From NCBI GenBank assembly GCA_016271365.2, contig CM057454.1, positions 699,437,501 through 699,501,500 on the forward strand: 64,000 bases of DNA, read 5' to 3'. The notes beneath the pieces were generated by a model that worked only from the letters and a program-made list of their open reading frames with translations, had not been told where the DNA came from and did not search any database. This stretch comes from Neoceratodus forsteri. Lineage: Eukaryota > Chordata > Ceratodontiformes > Ceratodontidae. Every line of letters begins with the position of its first letter. Positions within the stretch are counted from its first letter, which is position 1. A program made the translations under genes and the position numbers. Positions 57,890 to 64,000 of this stretch are shown here, in pieces.

Positions 57890-60800
57890 TAGTCTAACAC
57901 CGGGTCCATTTATCAACAATCTGACCCCAAAGTGGTTGAATACGAGAACAGTTCCAAAATTTATGCAGAGGTCCCTGGGAGCAAGCCACAATGAAAACAT
58001 AGGTCTGTCTGTCTGAGTTTTCTGGAGCATAGTTTAACAGGGGTATAGTAAATATTTGAACAAATGAAAAATTGCATCATATTATACTTGTTATAGGCCA
58101 AGACTTTCATATGTTTCCAAACTTCAGACCAGTTAGGCCTCAGGGGAATAAAGCTTTCTCCCAATATACAATATGAGACTCAACATCTGAACCATGTAGT
58201 CTATTAATACCTTATAGACTTTGGAGAGAGGGTGCTGTGAAAGATCCATTCCTTTAAGTTAACCCAAGAAAACACGGACTCTTCCCCTATCCTTATAGTC
58301 CCGTACAAACTTCTGAAGTAAATTGGTAATCTGGAACTTCTAACGAATCCCATCCCTTGCTCGAGTTGGCAGAGAGCTTTGTCCTCAACTACCAGTTCTG
58401 CGATGGTGAGATCCTGCAGCATTAGTTCCACTGACCCCTCAAGATATTGTTACCCATGCGAAAATTAGGATTCCCCACCAGGGGCTGTTCCTCTGCCCTT
58501 TTCTGAGCTTTCTTCTGGGCTGGAGTCAGCCACTACCACCAAGCTCTAACAGATTTATGTATCGGAGAGTGCCTACCTATGCCCGGCAGAGTCTCCAGGT
58601 CCACATATATTAATGCCCCTGGCCGGAGCTTAGCCCTTTCCAGGAGCAATTGCTCAATCCGTAGCCAGCTAGGTGTATATTCCCCTTCTCGAGGACAGCC
58701 GTCCCATCGGCCCATATATCCTAATTGTCCTGCCACATAGTAAGTGAACAAGTCAGGGAGCTTCACCCCACCCCTTGAATAGGGAAGACTTAAAATCTTT
58801 TGCTTCCTCCTGGGAGGATTCGAATCCCATAAAAAATCCGAGATAATCTTTTGAATGCCAACAAATCTAATCTTAGGAATAGAATAGGGAGAAAGACAAA
58901 TGGGATACAGCAGGCGAGGCAAAAGATTCATTTTAACGAGACCCAACCTAGCAGTGAAATTCAACGGAGGCCTCCTCCATCTTACAATATCCTGCTTAAC
59001 TTTAACCACAATATTGCCCAGGTTCTCATCCACCCCATCCTCCGACCTAGCCATGATCCAGATCCAGATACTTGATTTTGTCAGATGCCCAATTAACTCG
59101 AAATGCTCAAAATCTGCCCTATGAGTATGCACTGTGAGCGGAAGGACCTGGGTTTTAGCCAGATTTAGTCTATAATTGGCAACCTTAGAGAACCTACCAA
59201 TGATTCCCCAAGGCACACTGAAAACTCTCTGATGGATTAGATAGATGTAATAAAATATCATCTGCAAAGACCGACATCTTAAGCTCTAACCCCAAGACCT
59301 CAATCCCCTGTACCCCAGTGTCCCTCGAGAGGGCCCTTAGAAGAGGTTCAAGATAGATATTAAAAAGAATTGGCGAAAGGGGGCACCCCTGCCTCGTTCC
59401 ATTCTTAAGAAGAAACTCCTTTGAGAGATATCCATTGCATAAAACTCGGGCAGTAGGAGCCTCATAAAGATTTCTAAGGCCCCTTAGGAAATCCCTAGGA
59501 AACCCCATCCTATCCATTGTTAGGAAAAGAAATTGGTGAGAAATGCGGTCAAATGCCTCCTCGGCATCCAACGCAACTAATGCCATAGCCGACTTAGAGA
59601 AAGCCGCTCTCTCTAAGATATGATGGAGTTTCCTTAAAGCATCCGGGGCCCCCCTCCCTGGCATAAACCCCACCTGTTCCTGGCTAATCAAATGTGAGGC
59701 AACCTTGAGAACCCTATTAGCTAATATCTTAGTAAGAATCTTAATATCTTGATTAATTAAAGCTATGGGCCTATAGTTGCCTGGCAAATGCTTGGGCTTA
59801 TCTGGTTTGGGGATCAAGGTAATATAAGCCTGATATAACGGAGGGTGGGGAATTCCTTCCTGCATGATAGCTAAGAAAAGCTCTTCCAACAGAGGTATTA
59901 AGGTCTCAGCATGAGCTTTATAGAAACTAGCTGAGAGGCCATCAGGTCCCGGTGCCTTCCCATTGGGCAAGTCCATAATGACCTCCCAAATTTCCCGCCG
60001 TAATATCGGGGCGGCCAGGGCCCGGGCCTGTTCTGGACTCAATCTTGGAAGAGGTATTCCCTCCAAAAACCCTTCAATTTCCGCCACTGAGCACTGTACC
60101 CATCTTGGATATATTGTCGCGATAATAGTCGGCAAAGGCATCAGCAAACCCTGTGGCTCTGAGATGAACTCATCACCAAATTTCACAGCCACAATCGCTC
60201 TTTCCGCCTCCGCCTTTAATCCTATGGGCCAATATCCGACCTGGCATATCCCCCTGCAATAAGTACTTAGCATTCAACCTCGGTGCCCAGGAGTTCACCC
60301 AATAACTAAGTATACCCCTATACTCCTCCTTTAGCTCTCTCAGCTCCCTATCTATCTCTTCAGAGGTACCTTCTAAAGGCACCATTGATTTAATGGCCCC
60401 TAATATAAACTCCTCATGAGCCCTATTCAACTTATTCTGCCTGGCAGTATATTCCTGAACCCATCCCCTGTACAACACCTTACAGAGAGGCCAGGCTAAA
60501 TTCCTATCCTCGAGAGTTGGAATCTGCATCTGAATAATTTCTTTAAGTTTACCCTCCATCTTAAGTAGAATCTTGTCGTTCACTAGCACCCTGTCATCCA
60601 AATGCCAACGAACTGGCCTGGGAGGAATATTGTCCAGTCTCCATACCAACTGTACTGGGGAGTGGTCAGAAAGAATCCTATCAAAAGTGTGCATACCTAC
60701 AACCCCCCTTAAGACCTCCCTATTGACCAAAAAAAAGTAAATCCTGGAAAAACCGTATGAGCACCTGAATAAAAAGTCATCTCAGTCTCACCTTTTCTGT

Positions 60801-61347
60801 AGATCCGATATGGATCCACTAAAGCAGTTTCCTCCAAAAATCTATACAGTGCTGCTTGAGAGGAACTAGGAAGGTTGTTGGAGGGAGGAATCCTATCCAA
60901 GTTATTGTCCAAACAAATGTTCCAGTCACCCGCCAAAATACAAGGACCCTGGGGGAGCGTAACCATATCAGCCTCCAAGGAGGCAAAAAATTCTGAGTTA
61001 GCCGGGGTGGGCCCATAGATAGAGGCACACACCAATGGACTACCAAAACACAAACCCATTATGTAGACTCCCCTGCCATCCTCCCTCAAGGTGATGCTCT
61101 CAATCTCATAAGGGCATCCTTTCCTAATTAGCAGTGCCACCCCACCCGACGCCCTCGCAGTGCCAGACCCAAACACTTTACCCACCCAGCCTTTCTTGAG
61201 CAAATGCAGTTCATCAGTCAGTAAGTGGGTTTCCTGAAGAGCTGCTACATGAACCCCCATCTGATTAATATGTCTAAGGATGACTAATCTTTTCCTCCTA
61301 CCCCTGAGACCCTTAACATTCCATGACAAAATTCTAAGTGACCCCAT
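57890..61347 (-). pseudogene. L1-type ORF2: endonuclease, reverse transcriptase, Cys-rich C-terminus
   Basis: The start MGSLRILSWNVKGL gives the endonuclease Asn motif, followed by QETHLL (Glu), GGVALLIRKG, ILAGDWN and, after a one-base slip near 60730, DRILSDHSPV (Asp-His). The RT domain has KAPGPDGL, YITLIPKPDKP, NYRPIALIN, ALVALDAEEAFDRI, NGTRQGCPLSPILF and the catalytic SVFADDILL. After another slip near 59240 comes LVKMNLLPRLLYP and GGVKLPDLFTYY. The end carries LCFHC...FWNC, the Cys/His-rich motif of L1-type C-termini. Breaks lie near 60725, 60230, 59240, 58530 and 58190. Confidence 0.9.
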
Positions 61348-61854
61348 CTAACCCTTCCACACCCTGGGACCGTCCTCTATGGCTTTTAAAGGCCTTAGAA
61401 TCACATAGCTTAGTTCTCTCTCTCTCTTCCCACCCCCATCCCCCCACAAACTACCCCGATCCTTTGATCGCCCTCCAAATCCGTCCAGAACGTGCATGAG
61501 CCCACGCATCCTGAGTCTCCTTCGGTCCCCAAGTCCATACATGAATCCCTACAAAACCTGCATCTCCCATGCCTTCTCTTACAAGCCAGTTCCCAAACCC
61601 ACCCCTCTGAAACATTAATAGAAAACTGATATCACCAGCACGTAAGCCATTGCCTTCATGGCTTTTCAGTACCCCAACCTATAACAAGAAACGAGAAAAA
61701 AAAAAAGGGGGGGATGGGGGAGAAGGAAGAACAATTCAGCAGGCAACAAGTCGGTCCCTTAAAGTCTCTTTTCCATCACGTAAATAAGGCCCTCAAAACA
61801 TAGTTCTGGACATCCGCTCCAATCTCGTCTTATGCTTCAGGTCACTGACTTAAA

Positions 61855-62680
61855 TAGGTCAGGTAGTTCCACCTTGAGGCTTTCTAAGGCTTCTCTCTGA
61901 GAGGTATTTTCTGTCACCTTTCTCCAACTTAACACCAAGGTAGCAGGGTATTGCAGCCTGAATTTCAGACCCATATATAGCTTCTTCTTAATGCCGCATA
62001 TTCCTTCTGTTTTCCCTCACCGAAGGACTAGGTCCTGAAACAGCCTCACCAAAGCCCCATTCCAATGCAGATTTCTATTAGCCTTGGCTTTCATCAGGAC
62101 ATAGGATTTTCCTTGTAGTTTAGAAATCGATTATGATTACTCTAGGCCTCGCCGCTGGGGTTCTCTAGTGCCGATGGGCCCTTTCAAGATTGTAAAATTC
62201 ACTAAACGGAGTAGGCCCAAATAACTTAAGCAGAAGATCCTGCATGAAGGCAACACAGTCAGAGCCTTCCGCTCTCTCAGGTAGTCCAGCCATTATTAGT
62301 TATTCCTCCGACTTCTTGCCTCTTGGTCCTCCTAGAGCGATCCTCTAGCTTTCTCCTTGCCGTTTAATATTAATAATATCATGATCCAAGGTAGAAGATT
62401 TCCTTTCCTGTGACCCGACTCTGGCTTCCAAATCCCCCACTCGCTGAGTGAGCGCATGCAGTGCAGGCTTTAAAATAGTAAAATCAGCTACAAGCTCCCT
62501 CAGGAGCTGCTTAATCTCCAGGATGTCTTCTGAGGTTGACTGGCCCTCCAGGATCTCCCCCCTCAAGGCCTCCACATCATCTGGGACTGGGGAATGGGGC
62601 TTAGAGCGCTTGGCAGCTGGGGATCTTGCTGCCAGAGGCTCGGGGCTACTCAGCTGCGTCTCGGCCATTTTGGCTGCCAA
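61855..62680 (-). pseudogene. L1-type ORF1 protein (coiled coil, RRM, C-terminal domain)
   Basis: The start MAAKMAETQLSSPEPLAA leads to a coiled-coil segment (LLRELVADFTILKPALHALT, RVGDLEARVGSQE). After frameshifts the RRM-type region shows GLPERAEGSD and FYNLERAHRH, and the C-terminal domain shows RLFQDL and LQYPATLVLSW...SQREALESL, all typical of L1 ORF1p, an RNA-binding trimeric chaperone. Stops lie in the RRM region (62180-62090). Confidence 0.8.
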
Positions 62681-62886
62681 GATACCGTAATGAAATGTGG
62701 TAATCCTCCGACGTCCGATCGGCCCCCAAAACAGATCTCCAGCAGCACCAACTCGTCGGACAGGTAAGTGAGCCTCCTAGACAGCAGCTATGGCCCAAAC
62801 AACAGGAGAACTAAAACAAATTCGGTCACGGGACTCGGGAGCCTCAGGAAAGATGTCCGCTTCTCGCTAGCTCATCACGTGACCCC

Positions 62887-62900
62887 AAATTTACTTTTCT
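62887..62900. repeat. L1 target-site duplication (5' side of the element)
   Basis: AAATTTACTTTTCT directly adjoining the first base of the L1 5' UTR. Confidence 0.85.
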
Positions 62901-62949
62901 ATATGCTTCTTGTACTGTGCACTATGAATATTTTGTTTTCTTGGTCCTA

Positions 62950-63960
62950 ATCTTATACAGATAAGAAACTGGAGGCTAGAGGCTGCAAACTCCTTTGCTG
63001 TCCTGGAGGTGTGGGCAAGCCCCACAAGGGCACCAGAGGTTGAGACTAGGGAGGATGAGTGAGTCCTCCAGAAGGGACACCCAGGGGCAGGAGGTAGAGG
63101 ACCCCAGAGGAAGCTACTTCTGGCGGGGGACTCAATAGTCCAAGAAATGGTTCTAGAAACAGGTAGTGGGGAGGAGAGGGATGTCAAGTGCCTTCCAATA
63201 GGCATAGCTTGAAGGGAGGGGAGATGAATCCTCAGGATCGTTACAGCGGTAGCAAGGAGGGAGGAAATGGAGGTCATGGTCCATCTGGGGACAAATGACC
63301 TAGCAAGGTAGGAGGTGAGCATAAAGCAGATGCAGTAGGACTTCAGGGGGTTTAGTAGGCACCTTGGAGATGTAGCAGGCTCTGTAACATTTTTGAAGGT
63401 GCTGCCAGGCCATGGCAGGGGGTTGGCCTGAAATATCTGAATCAGCAAGTTCAATACTAGGTTGAGGAACTGGTGCAGAGATAATGGTTTTGGCTTCACT
63501 GGGGACTGGAGACCTACCTGGAAGGATGGGGGCCTGTACAGGGGGATGGCCTTCATCCATCTAGGGAGGGGACTGTGGTCCTCAATGAGAAGTTTGGATG
63601 CTTCCTTGCCAAGTGTTTAAACTTGCTGGGGGGGGGTCAGGAGCAGGGAGACATAGACAGCCCACCCCCACCAGTCAGGGTAGCTAGTGGGGGGGAGAAC
63701 AGGAGCAAATGTCATGGACAGATATTCCTAAGCTCATTTCAAAGGGTAAGGAAGAGGATTGGAGGCAAAAAAAGAAAGGAACCAGGTTTGGAAAGGGGGA
63801 ACAGGAAGACAAGTGTAGACATGCAAGAGGGACTGGCTGGGAAACATGGACAGACATTCCTGGGCATGTTACAAGAGATAAGGCAGAGGTAAAGAAGCAG
63901 CAGGAGAAAAAGAGTCAGTAGAGCTGCAGGTGTGGAATTTGGGCCAGATTGGTTCCATTG
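62950..63960 (+). mobile_element. CR1 LINE fragment: ORF1 esterase region
   Basis: The plus-strand reading shows LLLAGDSIVQEMVLE (Gly-Asp-Ser at 63126-63134), RDVKCLPIG, and MVHLGTNDLAR in the same frame (Gly-Thr-Asn-Asp at 63288-63299). After a frame change comes NTRLRNWCRDNGFGF, GDWRPTWK and GLYRGMAFIHL, where DGLHL is expected. This is the SGNH esterase of CR1 ORF1, from a different family than copies A and B, with several stops and a damaged block V. Any ORF2 would lie past the right edge. The position next to the L1 TSD shows that the L1 inserted in or beside it. Confidence 0.8.
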
Positions 63961-64000
63961 TAGGATGGTGGTCCCTTGTGAATCACCACAACAATCAAGT

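Larger units (their letters stand above)
57087..62886 (-). mobile_element. Full-length L1-type LINE with poly(A) tail and 14-bp TSD
   Basis: Flanked by AAATTTGCTTTTCT (57073-57086) and AAATTTACTTTTCT (62887-62900), one mismatch in 14. On the minus strand the order is a ~200-base 5' UTR starting GGGGTCACGTGATGAGC, ORF1 (62680 to about 61855), ORF2 (61347 to about 57890), a 3' UTR, AATAAA signals and a poly(A) tail (T run 57087-57096). Size is about 5.8 kb. The few breaks are mostly single-base frameshifts, so it is a comparatively young copy. L1 versus Tx1-like placement within the superfamily is not settled. Confidence 0.92.

Noticed and set aside
62891..63556. 221-codon frame on the minus strand
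   Set aside because: Antisense to the plus-strand CR1 ORF1 esterase, whose GDS and GTND motifs explain the region.

Overview
The window looks like a stretch of a large, repeat-rich vertebrate genome. An amphibian is my best guess (caecilian or salamander; other large-genome vertebrates remain possible). The inference rests on the mixture of CR1-type LINEs, a full-length L1 with poly(A) and target-site duplication, a PIF/Harbinger DNA transposon with introns, a Helitron, a Ngaro-like SGNH hydrolase relic and complex satellite-like blocks. I found no convincing host protein-coding gene, no tRNA or rRNA and nothing prokaryotic. Almost every recognisable coding segment belongs to a mobile element, and most are broken by stops and frameshifts.

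Layout: 1-2520 is the 5' part of a minus-strand CR1-type LINE. 2600-11430 is a composite of non-coding tandem and inverted repeats (300-bp and 644-bp tandem units, BamHI-type palindromes, a hexamer array, a conserved ~1.1-kb module and two fold-back elements). 13976-21606 is a complete Harbinger element with 16-bp terminal inverted repeats, an AGT target-site duplication and three genes: a nuclease, a minus-strand Myb-like protein and a third SANT-like protein with an intact three-exon frame. 21591-29690 is an imperfect ~4-kb tandem duplication whose first copy is indel-rich and may be an assembly artefact. A 5'-truncated CR1 follows (29331-30090), then a broken Myb/SANT ORF (33588-33911) and an SGNH hydrolase relic (35177-35723).

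36470-37765 repeats modules seen in the left composite block. Just downstream lies a decayed Helitron (about 38136-44009) encoding a Rep HUH/Y2 nuclease, a PIF1-type helicase and, in the helicase reading frame after one stop, a USP-type (C19) deubiquitinase domain. A CR1-type LINE with ORF1 esterase, endonuclease and RT occupies 45000-49404. 50840-54445 is a second composite repeat block (satellite units, UUCG-like hairpins, hexamers and the ~1.1-kb module). 57087-62886 is a full-length minus-strand L1 with a 14-bp TSD. The window closes with the ORF1 esterase of another CR1 on the plus strand (62950-63960).

The genes do not form one pathway; the region is a nest of elements inserted at different times. 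The observations most worth following up are the Helitron with a fused ubiquitin-protease domain, the three-gene Harbinger, the recurring composite repeat modules next to the Helitron, and the suspicious tandem duplication.
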